From Clostridia bacterium (lineage in GTDB: Bacteria; Bacillota; Clostridia; Christensenellales; Aristaeellaceae), in NCBI GenBank assembly GCA_017464305.1, contig JAFUDS010000024.1:62001-126000 (forward strand): a stretch of 64,000 bases of DNA, read 5' to 3'. This document shows positions 51,892 to 59,954 of the stretch, piece by piece. Numbering within the stretch: the first letter of the stretch is position 1; the number at the start of each line of letters is the position of its first letter. Under the pieces are notes generated by a model. The model searched no databases. It saw nothing but the letters and a program-made list of their open reading frames with translations, and had not been told where the DNA came from. Both the position numbers and the translations under genes were made by a program.

Positions 51892-53433
51892 TCAGTTTTC
51901 CGCCTGCCAGCGGTCATAGATCTGCTGGTAGATGCTTCGATATTCCTCGCTGCCCGCCTCCCGCAGCTTTCCCGCCAGGGCAGTCAGCTTTTCCTCCGTA
52001 ACCCCAGTGGTCACCATATCCACAATGGCCCCGTTGATCAGGGGCTTCAGCGCCGCCTGCAGCCGGGTCAGCCGGGCGTCCTCCTCCCCGGTTTTCCGGG
52101 CCGTGGCCGTCAAAATTTTGGAGGAGGTTGCCTCCAGCACCCCCGCCTCCTCGTACAGCGCACAATAGGCCGACTTCTCCTGGCGATGGCTGGCCGGCAC
52201 ATACACCTGGGCGTAATATTCCGCCGGGGCGAAGAATTGCCCGCAGATCACCGGCACCTTCCGGTACAGCTCGTTATCTCCCGGCACATAGGCCACCGCG
52301 TATCGGCCGTCCTCCTGGCGCAGCAGGGTATCCCCCACCTCCCCATTCTGGGACACCAGCATGTTTTCCGTCTCAAACTGGGCGTCCAGCCACCGCAGGG
52401 AGGCCTCGATATCCCGATTATCCGTCGTCAGCGCCGCCCCAAACTCCACCAAGTCAATGAGCCTGGGAAGACAGGCCCGGCGGCCCTCCGCCGCCACGGG
52501 CTTCATGACGCGATACATGCTGATGACCTGGGGCGACAGAGCCGTGTTCTGCAGCCGCCAATAGCTGAACATCCCCACATTTCCCTCGTTCACCTTGTCC
52601 GCCCAGATATTGCTGCCCTGGGAGATGAAGTCGATATCCAGCAGCCCCTCCTCCGCCAGCTGGTGCATCCAATCCAGCGTCTCCGCGAAGGCCGCCTGGT
52701 CCGGCGCAAAGCGGACTTGCCCCGCCTCGTCCAGATACACGAACTCCTCATTCAGAGGCAGGCCAAAGAAGGAAAACAGATTATAGATACCGGTATTGTT
52801 ATCGTCGAAGGTAAACTCCATGGGGATTTCATCCTGCAGGCCATTTCCGTTCGGGTCCTCCTCCCGGAATTTGCGCAGCGCCTCCGTCAATCCCTCTACC
52901 GTGGTGGGCACCGCCAGGTTCAGGGCATCTAGCCAGTCCTGATTGATGAAGAAATGCCCGTTAGTGTTCACGCCCTGGGAGATCAGGAAGCCCAGCTGAT
53001 ACATGTGCCCATCCGAGGCCGTCAACTGTTCCCGCAGGTTCCCCTCCGCCAGCCGGGAGGCGTAATTTGGCAAAAAGCCCTGGGCCATGTATTCATCCAG
53101 GGGAACCAGCATATGCCGGGACACCCCGTATTCCTCCACATCCAGGGAGCCCCGCAGGATCAGATCCGGCATGTTCCCCCGGGCGAAGGCCAGGGACAAG
53201 GCGCTGGTCCATTCCGAATCCTTCACGTCGGTAAAGCTTACCTCCACGCCCGTCTGCTCCGCGATGCGGTCATAGAACCACAGATCGTTAAAGTCCACCG
53301 CCATGTTTTCCAGCTCATATTGCAGCGCGGTCAGCTCTGTTTTTTCCGGCGCCTGGGCCTGCTTCGCCCCGCATCCGCCCAGCAGCAGCATGCCGCTGAG
53401 CGCCAGCGCGCACAATTTTCCCTTCCCCTTCAT
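51892..53433 (-). CDS. Carbohydrate ABC transporter lipoprotein SBP (LplA-type), cluster B copy 1
   Basis: A 513-residue binding protein with a good lipobox (LALSGMLLLGGCGAKQ), so it is membrane-anchored. It shares the LplA pattern (YDRIAEQTGVEVSFTDVKDS, YGVSRHMLVPLDEYM, EEDPNGNGLQDEIPM) with the other two LplA-like proteins here and is closest to the copy at 55.8 kb (ALQYELENMAVDFNDLWFYD versus AFQYALENQNTDFNNLWFFD). Two binding proteins for one permease pair suggests related but different ligands, or a sensing role for this one because it is co-transcribed with the AraC regulator. Confidence 0.92.
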   Translation of the reverse strand: MKGKGKLCALALSGMLLLGGCGAKQAQAPEKTELTALQYELENMAVDFNDLWFYDRIAEQTGVEVSFTDVKDSEWTSALSLAFARGNMPDLILRGSLDVEEYGVSRHMLVPLDEYMAQGFLPNYASRLAEGNLREQLTASDGHMYQLGFLISQGVNTNGHFFINQDWLDALNLAVPTTVEGLTEALRKFREEDPNGNGLQDEIPMEFTFDDNNTGIYNLFSFFGLPLNEEFVYLDEAGQVRFAPDQAAFAETLDWMHQLAEEGLLDIDFISQGSNIWADKVNEGNVGMFSYWRLQNTALSPQVISMYRVMKPVAAEGRRACLPRLIDLVEFGAALTTDNRDIEASLRWLDAQFETENMLVSQNGEVGDTLLRQEDGRYAVAYVPGDNELYRKVPVICGQFFAPAEYYAQVYVPASHRQEKSAYCALYEEAGVLEATSSKILTATARKTGEEDARLTRLQAALKPLINGAIVDMVTTGVTEEKLTALAGKLREAGSEEYRSIYQQIYDRWQAEN

Positions 53434-53476
53434 TCCGATTCCTCCGCCTGTATTCCTCTCCCTTAGTTCTGTGGGA

Positions 53477-53664
53477 ATTATATCATTTTCCTTTCTTCCC
53501 TTTCAAGAATTCACCCCCTTTTTCCCCAGGGAAAAGGGGGTTTTCAACATGTTCAAAATTTCTGCATATCCTATTTGGCCGTTCTTTCGCCCGAAAATAC
53601 ATGCTTTTCGCCCTGATTCGCAAAATTTTCGCTTCTTCCCTTTCCCCGCCGCTGGGGGTATGAT
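53477..53664. promoter_or_regulatory. Divergent control region of cluster B
   Basis: Minus strand promoter for the binding protein: TTGAAA (53501-53506), 18-base spacer, TATAAT (53477-53482). Plus strand promoter for lplB: poor TTCCCT (53636-53641), 17-base spacer, TATGAT (53659-53664). Between them are a symmetric hairpin (CCCCCTTTT / AAAAGGGGG, 53514-53540, a possible insulator terminator) and two words like the cluster A site: TTCAAAATTTCTGCATA (53552-53568) and TTCGCAAAATTTTCGC (53617-53632). Confidence 0.6.
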
Positions 53665-53705
53665 CCTGATAACGAAACCGAAAACCGAAAGAAAGGAACA
53701 GTCGT

Positions 53706-54659
53706 ATGTCTACAATCTCTTCCCGCACCTCCCCTCGCCGGAGCCTGCGCTACCGCGCCGCCCTGGCCCTCCGGCGGGATTGGCAGCTATGGGTGCTCCT
53801 GCTGCCTGCGCTGGCCTTCTTCCTTATCTTCTGCTATTTCCCCATGTACGGTGTGCAGATCGCCTTCCGGGATTACAAAGCCGCCCTGGGCATCACCGGC
53901 AGCAAATGGGTGGGATTGAAATTTTTCGAAAAATTCTTCAATTCCTATTATTGCGGCCGGATGTTCCTGAACACCTTCCTGCTGAACCTCTATGGGCTCA
54001 TCTTCGGCTTTCCCATCCCCATCCTGCTGGCCATCATGCTCAACCAGCTGAACCGAAAGCGGTTCAAGGGCTTCGCCCAGACAGCCATCTACGTTCCCCA
54101 TTTCATCTCCACCGTGGTGCTGGCCGGCATGATTTACCTCTTCTTTTCCCCCACCAACGGCATCATCAATCACCTGATCACCGCGGCCGGAGGAAAATCC
54201 ATTTACTTCATCATGGAGCCCGGCTGGTTCCGGCCCCTCTTCATCGGGTCCGAAATCTGGCAAAACGCCGGCTGGAACACGATTCTGTATATCGCCACCC
54301 TGACGGGCATCGATCCTCAGCTCTATGAGGCCGCCACCATCGACGGGGCCACCCGATGGGATAAAATCAAGCACATCGACATTCCCCATCTGATCCCCAT
54401 CGCCGTCATGATGCTGATTCTGAACTGCGGCAGCCTCCTGTCCTCCAACACGGATAAGGCCCTCCTGCTCCAGACCTCCGGCAACATGGCCACCTCCGAT
54501 ATTCTCGGGGTCTATGTTTACAGCGTGGGTATCGCCGCCTCCAAGGCCCAGTATTCCTACGCCTCCGCCATTGGCCTGTGCCTGAATGTCATCAATTTTG
54601 CCATCATCATGCTGGTCAATTTCATCTCCCGCCGTCTTAGCGAGATCAGCCTGTTCTGA
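53706..54659 (+). CDS. lplB: Carbohydrate ABC transporter permease LplB-type, cluster B
   Basis: A 317-residue permease closely similar to the cluster A LplB: CYFPMYGVQIAFRDYKAALG, YVPHFISTVVLAGMIYLFFS, EAA loop LYEAATIDGATRWDKIKHID, and LLQTSGNMATSDILGVYVYS. GAAAGGAACAG precedes the ATG. The basic N-terminus (about 25 residues) is longer than in the cluster A protein. It is followed by lplC after 14 bases. Confidence 0.94.
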   Translation: MSTISSRTSPRRSLRYRAALALRRDWQLWVLLLPALAFFLIFCYFPMYGVQIAFRDYKAALGITGSKWVGLKFFEKFFNSYYCGRMFLNTFLLNLYGLIFGFPIPILLAIMLNQLNRKRFKGFAQTAIYVPHFISTVVLAGMIYLFFSPTNGIINHLITAAGGKSIYFIMEPGWFRPLFIGSEIWQNAGWNTILYIATLTGIDPQLYEAATIDGATRWDKIKHIDIPHLIPIAVMMLILNCGSLLSSNTDKALLLQTSGNMATSDILGVYVYSVGIAASKAQYSYASAIGLCLNVINFAIIMLVNFISRRLSEISLF

Positions 54660-54673
54660 AAGGAGAGCCCGCC

Positions 54674-55609
54674 ATGTCCGTGCTTGCCGCGAAGCATAAA
54701 TCTACGCCCATCCGGGAAACCCGGGCGGATCGCGTCTTCAATGTCATCAATCTCATCTTCTGGGTGCTGGTGCTGTTCATCACCCTGTATCCTCTGTGGC
54801 TGATTCTCATCGCCTCTGTTTCCGATCCGGACGCGGTGCTGCAGGCCAAGGTGCTGCTCTGGCCCGTGGATTTCTCCCTCATGGGGTATGAAGCGGTTTT
54901 CCAGTACAAGGAGCTCTGGGGCAGCTATCTGAATTCCGTTTTCTATACTGTGGCCGGCTCCGCCCTCAGCGTCATGGTCACCCTGGCCGCGGCCTACGCC
55001 CTGAGCCGGAAATTCGCCGGCAAGCGGATCGTGAACCTGGCCATCACCTTTACCATGTTCTTTAGCGGCGGATTGATCCCCATCTTCCTGAACATCCGGG
55101 ATCTGGGGCTGTATGACACTCGCACAGTGATGATCGTCATGAATCTGGTGTCCGTCTGGAACCTGATGGTGGCCCGGACCTATATCCAAACCACCATTCC
55201 CAACGACCTGTACGAGGCCGCGGTCATGGACGGGGCAGGTCATTTCACCTATTTCTTCCGCTGTATCCTGCCTCTTTCCGGCACCATCGTCGCCGTGCTC
55301 TCCGTGTATTACGGCGTCGCCCGCTGGAATGATTACTTCACCGGCCTGGTCATGCTCCGCTCCCGGAAGCTCTATCCCCTGCAGCTAGTGCTGCGGGAGA
55401 TTCTGGCCTCCCTGACCTCCACTGGCAATTCGGACACCTTCTTCGCCGCCTATGCCGATAACCTGGGCGGCCTGCAGGAGGCCCTCCGGAAGGCCGAGGT
55501 GGCCAAGTATTGCTGTATCGTCGTTTCCACCGTCCCCGCCGTGCTCCTGTATGTGTTTATGCAGAAGTACTTCGTCAAGGGTGTGATGATTGGATCGTTG
55601 AAGGGTTAG
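54674..55609 (+). CDS. lplC: Carbohydrate ABC transporter permease LplC-type, cluster B
   Basis: A 311-residue permease: ALSRKFAGKRIVNLAITFTM, SGGLIPIFLNIRDLGLYDTR, EAA loop LYEAAVMDGAGHFTYFFRCI and the end FVKGVMIGSLKG. It begins after AAAGGAGAG. A 212-base gap with two unusual hairpins separates it from the next gene, a binding protein on the same strand. Confidence 0.94.
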   Translation: MSVLAAKHKSTPIRETRADRVFNVINLIFWVLVLFITLYPLWLILIASVSDPDAVLQAKVLLWPVDFSLMGYEAVFQYKELWGSYLNSVFYTVAGSALSVMVTLAAAYALSRKFAGKRIVNLAITFTMFFSGGLIPIFLNIRDLGLYDTRTVMIVMNLVSVWNLMVARTYIQTTIPNDLYEAAVMDGAGHFTYFFRCILPLSGTIVAVLSVYYGVARWNDYFTGLVMLRSRKLYPLQLVLREILASLTSTGNSDTFFAAYADNLGGLQEALRKAEVAKYCCIVVSTVPAVLLYVFMQKYFVKGVMIGSLKG

Positions 55610-55630
55610 AATTCGACGACCGCCAGTTGA

Positions 55631-55704
55631 GGAGCTGTCCAAATCTTGGATTTGGGTAACAGCTCCCATGCGCAAGCCGTCCGCGCTTTAGCGCGGGTAA
55701 CGGC
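55631..55704 (+). other. Two consecutive hairpins with a shared GTA bulge between lplC and the SBP gene
   Basis: Hairpin 1: GGAGCTGT (55631-55638), CCAAATC, TTG loop, GATTTGG, GTA, ACAGCTCC (55659-55666). Hairpin 2: GCCGT (55676-55680), CCGCGC, TTTA loop, GCGCGG, GTA, ACGGC (55700-55704). Both have an inner and an outer stem directly joined on the 5' side and split by GTA on the 3' side. The rest of the 212-base gap shows a third small stem (TCGCAA / TTGCGA near 55720) and AAGGAGG before the next gene. Confidence 0.65.
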
Positions 55705-55821
55705 GGACGCAGGCTGAATCGCAACTATGTTTGCGACCGGTACTATTTTCGCCAATTACTATCCTTCGGTTCTCTGCGGTCTGAAAGGCCGCTGAACATA
55801 ATAAAAAAAGGAGGTCACCCC

Positions 55822-57333
55822 ATGAAAACCAGAAGAATCGTTTCCCTATTCCTCGCCCTGTGCCTGATGCTGGGCCTCTCCAGCGCCTTCGCGGAGGAAA
55901 AAATCAACCTCACGGCCTTCCAGTACGCCCTGGAAAACCAGAACACCGATTTCAACAACCTCTGGTTCTTTGACGAGCTGGAAGAAGCCACCGGCATCCA
56001 TGTGGATTTCGACATGGTGAAGGACGCGGACTGGGCCACCAACGTGAACCTGATGTTCGCCGTGCCGGACCAGATGCCCGACATGATCCTGCGGAACCCC
56101 GTGGACGCGGAAGAGTATGGCGTGAGCCAGGGCCTGCTGCTGCCCTTGGATGAGTATCTGACCGAGGACATCATGCCCAACTACATCAGCCGCCTGGACA
56201 TCAACCACGCGGGGGATTCCATCCCCGCCAGCGATGGCAAGACCTATTACATCGGCTATCTGATGGCCCAGAACGTAAACCACACCGGTACCTGGTATGT
56301 GAACCAGAAAGAGCTGGACAAGCTGGGACTCAGCGTGCCCACCACCATCGACGAAGTGACCGAAATGCTGCGGGCCATGAAGGCTGACGGCCTGGAGTAT
56401 CCCTTCTCCGCCAGCTATACCCAGTTCGGCCCGGAAACCATCTGGAACCAGTTCGCCTCCTTCGGCGTGCCGGAGAACACCTATTACTACTATATCGACG
56501 AGAACGAGCAGGTTCAGTTCACTGGCGCCCAGGACGGCTATCGGGCTTGCCTGGAGTGGCTGCATCAGCTGTATGAAGAAGGCCTGATGGATCCCGAATC
56601 CCTGACCCAGGACTCCAACCTCTGGGCCAACAAGGTCAATGATGGCCAGGTGGGCTTCTTCTGCTACCTGCGGCTGATCAACACCGCCATCTCCGCCGAG
56701 AATGTGGAAAACTTCAAGGCCATTCTGCCCCCCGTGGCGGATGGATACAAGGCCGCCGTTTCCCAGATTCTGGAAATCCCCACCGCCGGCGCTTATCTGA
56801 CCAAGAACTGCAAGGACCCCGTGGCCGCCCTGAAGTGGATCGATGCCCAGCTGGAAACCGAAACCATGATGGTCGCCCTGAACGGCAAGGTGGGCGAGCA
56901 GATCGTCCTGAACGACGAAGGCAAGTATGAAGTCATCGACATCCCGGAAAACAACGGCCTGTACGACTTCGTGCCCGTCACCATGGGTCAGTTCTTCGCC
57001 CCCGGCGACTATTACACCTCCATCTATCAGATGGCGCCCCATCGCGTGGAGCGGTATGAGGACTCCAAGGCCTATGAAGCCGCGGGCGTTCTGGAATACA
57101 AGAGCTTCCAGTACCTGCGGGATCTGTCCAAGATGTCCAACGACGACGCCACCGAAGCCGCGGATATCTACACCGAGCTGCAGAAGCTGATGGAAGAGAA
57201 CTTCGCGAACTTCGTCCGCAACGGCGTGACCGATGATTCCTGGGCCACCTTCCAGGCGCAGGCCAAGGCCGTGGGCGCGGATCGTTACATCGAACTGTAT
57301 CAGAACGCCTACGACACCTATCTGGCGAAGTAA
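55822..57333 (+). CDS. Carbohydrate ABC transporter substrate-binding protein (LplA-type), cluster B copy 2
   Basis: A 503-residue binding protein with signal peptide MKTRRIVSLFLALCLMLGLS (cleavage near AFAEE). It lacks the lipobox of copy 1. Landmarks: YGVSQGLLLPLDEYLTEDIM, VGFFCYLRLINTAISAENVE and NFVRNGVTDDSWATFQAQAK. AAAGGAGG precedes the ATG. Codon use is strongly biased to C-ending codons, as expected for a highly expressed binding protein. It is followed by a strong terminator. Confidence 0.93.
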   Translation: MKTRRIVSLFLALCLMLGLSSAFAEEKINLTAFQYALENQNTDFNNLWFFDELEEATGIHVDFDMVKDADWATNVNLMFAVPDQMPDMILRNPVDAEEYGVSQGLLLPLDEYLTEDIMPNYISRLDINHAGDSIPASDGKTYYIGYLMAQNVNHTGTWYVNQKELDKLGLSVPTTIDEVTEMLRAMKADGLEYPFSASYTQFGPETIWNQFASFGVPENTYYYYIDENEQVQFTGAQDGYRACLEWLHQLYEEGLMDPESLTQDSNLWANKVNDGQVGFFCYLRLINTAISAENVENFKAILPPVADGYKAAVSQILEIPTAGAYLTKNCKDPVAALKWIDAQLETETMMVALNGKVGEQIVLNDEGKYEVIDIPENNGLYDFVPVTMGQFFAPGDYYTSIYQMAPHRVERYEDSKAYEAAGVLEYKSFQYLRDLSKMSNDDATEAADIYTELQKLMEENFANFVRNGVTDDSWATFQAQAKAVGADRYIELYQNAYDTYLAK

Positions 57334-57351
57334 GTCATAATCCAAATGCAG

Positions 57352-57378
57352 GGGCCTGCCGTCTGGCAGGCCCTTTTT
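57352..57378 (+). terminator. Strong rho-independent terminator of the cluster B permease/SBP operon
   Basis: GGGCCTGCC, GTCT loop, GGCAGGCCC and TTTTT, 19 bases after the stop codon. Confidence 0.95.
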
Positions 57379-57445
57379 GTTGATAAATCTGTCTACTTGA
57401 GCGAAAGGATGTTTCACTCAGGGACCCTTTGAAGACGTCTGGAAC

Positions 57446-57551
57446 GGGCGAACCTCTGGCGACCGCCAGTGGCGGAAATTTCGCCAGAGGTGAGGTCAAC
57501 CGAAAGGAAGCGAGCTCCCCTGTGGGGAGTCGCGACCATTGAGGTTGCGGA
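57446..57551. repeat. Structured repeat element with covarying stem, copy 1
   Basis: GGGCGAAC, then an outer stem CCTCTGGCGA (57453-57462) / TCGCCAGAGG (57481-57490) around an inner CCGCCA GT GGCGG hairpin and AAATT, then TGAGGTCAACCGAAA, a GCGAGCTCCCC / GGGGAGTCGC hairpin, and ATTGAGGTTGCGGA, where GGTTG can pair back to CAACC. A second copy at 63011-63115 keeps the fixed parts but has a different, still perfectly paired outer stem. It lies between convergent genes after the SBP terminator. Beyond it, a GAGCGTG / CACGCTC hairpin (near 57556-57588) completes the 274-base gap. Confidence 0.75.
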
Positions 57552-57607
57552 TAGAGAGCGTGTCCCTGAGGGGAACTCCTGCACGCTCATATTTGCTGAA
57601 TATTCGC

Positions 57608-57796
57608 TTATTTAAACAGCGAACACCCTGCCTGGCGGAAGGCCTCTGCCATTTCCCGCAGCTGGTCCTCGGAAACCCGAAACCTTTCCGCCAAACAGGT
57701 GAGGCAAAAGCATTCCACCGCCGCCCGGTTGATCAGCTTCCGGGTCAGCCCCGTCTCCATCCCGGTTAGCTCCCGGCCACATTTCGCGCACCTCAC
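57608..57796 (-). CDS. Small zinc-ribbon protein coupled to the GH27 gene
   Basis: A 62-residue protein starting at a GTG (57796) that overlaps the GH27 stop codon in a GTGA; GGAGAA for its ribosome site lies in the last GH27 codons. It has CAKC near the N-terminus and CFCLTC about 30 residues later, enough for one zinc site, then a helical stretch (FRVSEDQLREMAEAFRQAGC). I do not recognise a family. Being translationally coupled to an alpha-galactosidase, it may regulate or assist that locus, but that is conjecture. Confidence 0.65.
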   Translation of the reverse strand: MRCAKCGRELTGMETGLTRKLINRAAVECFCLTCLAERFRVSEDQLREMAEAFRQAGCSLFK

Positions 57797-58932
57797 GCCT
57801 TCTCCAACGTGCCCAAATACACCGCGCAATCATGGGCCGGAACCTTCACCCGGTAATACTCCCGATAGAACCCCGCGTCCTCGCCGGTGAAGGCGTCCTG
57901 CAGCCGCAGGCCCAATCCGGAGGAAGCCGTCAGGCCGCCATCGGCAAACATCATGAACAGCTCCCGCTCCTCCTCCGCGAAGTTGAAGAAGCCCAAGGCA
58001 TACCGGCCGTCTGCCAGGAATTTCAAGCAGACGATGCGATCATCGTCGTGCTCACCATAGCGATGATGGAAGAAGATGGGCGGCCGGGCCTCCTCATCCT
58101 GGTCGATAGCGATCAGCCGGGGATTGGTCACCAGGCTGTGGATAAAGGGCGTCATCTTCCGTACATCGCAGCCCAGCATCAAGGGGGAGGAGAACATGCA
58201 CCACAGGGCAAACTGGGACCGATAATCCGCGTCGCCGCAGCCGCTGGTGCCCACCAGGCCCTTGCCATACATGCCCACCGTCAGCATATCCAGGTCATTA
58301 AAGCACCCCGGAGCGGAAGCGCCCAGCTTTTCCATCTGGCTGATGGCGATGCTCCGATAGCTCTGGGCGTTGTCGAAAATATCCCCGGTGGAGCGGTACA
58401 TGTGCGCCCCGGTGGAACGAATCCAGCTCCACACGTCCTCCGACCCCCAGTTGCAGGCGGAGAAAAGAATCTCCCGCCCCGTGGCCCGCAGGGCCATACC
58501 CATCCGGCGGTACAGGGTGGGTCCATCCACGGACAGGGGATGATAGCAGTTGTCATATTTCAGATAGTCCACGCCGAATTCCGCAAAGGTTTGGGCGTCC
58601 AGGAATTCATGGTCGAAGGAAGCGGGATAATCCCCACAGGTCCGCACGCCGCAGCAGGAGTACATGCCGAATTTCAGGCCCTTGCTGTGCACATAGTCCC
58701 CCACGGCCTTCATGCCGTTGGGGAATTTTTCATGATGAGCCACCAGGCGCTGGGTTACCGGATCCCGCAGGTATTCGGACCAGCAGTCGTCGATCACCAG
58801 ATACTCATATCCAGCCTGGGGCAAGCCCTGATCCACCATGGCGTCGGCGGATTCCCGAATCAAAGCTTCGTTGATCTCGCTGCCAAAGGTGTTCCAGGTG
58901 TTAAAGCCCATGGGGGGTGTTTTTGCTAACAT
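57793..58932 (-). CDS. Glycoside hydrolase family 27 alpha-galactosidase
   Basis: A 379-residue enzyme. It begins MLAKTPPMGFNTWNTFGSEI, the family 27 N-terminus, with YEYLVIDDCW. The nucleophile is D127 in YLKYDNCY and the acid/base D215 in CFNDLDMLTVG. A C-terminal beta domain follows. No signal peptide, so it is cytosolic and acts on imported galactosides (raffinose-type or galactomannan oligosaccharides; some relatives are beta-L-arabinopyranosidases). The ATG at 58932 follows AAGGAG. It has its own promoter after the terminator of the MalEFG-type importer operon. Confidence 0.95.
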   Translation of the reverse strand: MLAKTPPMGFNTWNTFGSEINEALIRESADAMVDQGLPQAGYEYLVIDDCWSEYLRDPVTQRLVAHHEKFPNGMKAVGDYVHSKGLKFGMYSCCGVRTCGDYPASFDHEFLDAQTFAEFGVDYLKYDNCYHPLSVDGPTLYRRMGMALRATGREILFSACNWGSEDVWSWIRSTGAHMYRSTGDIFDNAQSYRSIAISQMEKLGASAPGCFNDLDMLTVGMYGKGLVGTSGCGDADYRSQFALWCMFSSPLMLGCDVRKMTPFIHSLVTNPRLIAIDQDEEARPPIFFHHRYGEHDDDRIVCLKFLADGRYALGFFNFAEEERELFMMFADGGLTASSGLGLRLQDAFTGEDAGFYREYYRVKVPAHDCAVYLGTLEKA

Positions 58933-58986
58933 GGTTATTCTCTCCTTGATGTTTGATCGCCCGCTGACGCGGAGCTTGTTGGGTTG

Positions 58987-59015
58987 ATTGTACACGCTGG
59001 ACGGGGGAGATGCAA
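58987..59015 (-). promoter_or_regulatory. Promoter of the GH27 gene
   Basis: Minus strand TTGCAT (59010-59015), 17-base spacer, TACAAT (58987-58992), 55 bases upstream of the start codon. It lies just past the importer terminator. Confidence 0.8.
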
Positions 59016-59025
59016 GCAGAAAAAA

Positions 59026-59057
59026 ACGGCCTCCGAGAGAAAACTCTCGGAGGCCGT
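59026..59057 (-). terminator. Terminator of the cluster C importer operon
   Basis: A perfect 14-bp stem ACGGCCTCCGAGAG / CTCTCGGAGGCCGT with a four-base loop, followed on the minus strand by seven T residues. It is 9 bases after the permease stop codon. Confidence 0.96.
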
Positions 59058-59065
59058 AGAAAAAA

Positions 59066-59938
59066 TTATCCCTTTACGGCTCCAGATGTTAATCCACCCA
59101 TAAAGTAGCGGCTGAAGCAGATGAACACGATCAGAATCGGGATAATGGCGATGGTGGCACCCGCGAACATGATGTTCCAGGCCGCCGCGCCGTCGCCAGC
59201 GTTCTTCAACATGTTGACACCAACGGTCAGGGGCCGCAGGCTATCATTGGTCATGGTGAAGACCCGGGGCATGATGTACTCGTTCCATCCCTGGCGGAAG
59301 CTCAGAATGGCGATGGTGGCCATGACGGGCTTCAGCATGGGAATAATCACCTTGTAATAGGTCTGGAAGAAGGAGCAACCGTCGATGCGGGCCGCCTCGT
59401 CCAGCTCCCGGGGTACGGAGTTCACATATCCGCGGCAGAGGAAGATGTAGGTCGCCTGGCCGCCGCCAGCGGAGAACAGGATGACCGGCCACAGGCTGGT
59501 GTTGATCTTCAGGTTGGTGGCCAGCTCATACAGGGGCCGCAGGGACACGGAACCCACGTTGATAAACATGAAGGCGGTGAAGATGCCGTAAATAATTTCC
59601 TTGCCGGGGAAGGTCTTCCGGGAGAAGACATAGCCCGCCATGGAGGACACGAACAGGGAGATCAGCATCACGCCCACGGACAGGAACAGGCTGTTCTTGG
59701 TGTAAACCGCGAAGTTGGCCTGATTCCAGGCGTCCACGTAGTTCTGGGTAACCCATCTGGCGGGGAAGATATTGGATCCGCCCACCAGCAGCTCCTGATT
59801 CTCCTTAAAGGAGCCCAGGATAATATACAGCACCGGGAAAATGACGATGACGCTGATGCACACCAGCAGCACCCACAGCAGGGCCCGGATGGCTTTTTGC
59901 GCCGGGGAATAAACGATTTGCGCCTTGTTCTTTGCCAT
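59066..59938 (-). CDS. Carbohydrate ABC transporter permease, MalG-type, cluster C
   Basis: A 290-residue six-helix permease with GYVFSRKTFPGKEIIYGIFT in the first cytoplasmic loop, the EAA loop (ELDEAARIDGCSFFQTYYKV) and an end GGLTSGAVKG typical of MalG/AraQ-like subunits. The ATG follows AGGAGGGGAATT. It is encoded 16 bases after its MalF-type partner. Confidence 0.94.
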   Translation of the reverse strand: MAKNKAQIVYSPAQKAIRALLWVLLVCISVIVIFPVLYIILGSFKENQELLVGGSNIFPARWVTQNYVDAWNQANFAVYTKNSLFLSVGVMLISLFVSSMAGYVFSRKTFPGKEIIYGIFTAFMFINVGSVSLRPLYELATNLKINTSLWPVILFSAGGGQATYIFLCRGYVNSVPRELDEAARIDGCSFFQTYYKVIIPMLKPVMATIAILSFRQGWNEYIMPRVFTMTNDSLRPLTVGVNMLKNAGDGAAAWNIMFAGATIAIIPILIVFICFSRYFMGGLTSGAVKG

Positions 59939-59954
59939 AATTCATTCCCCTCCT

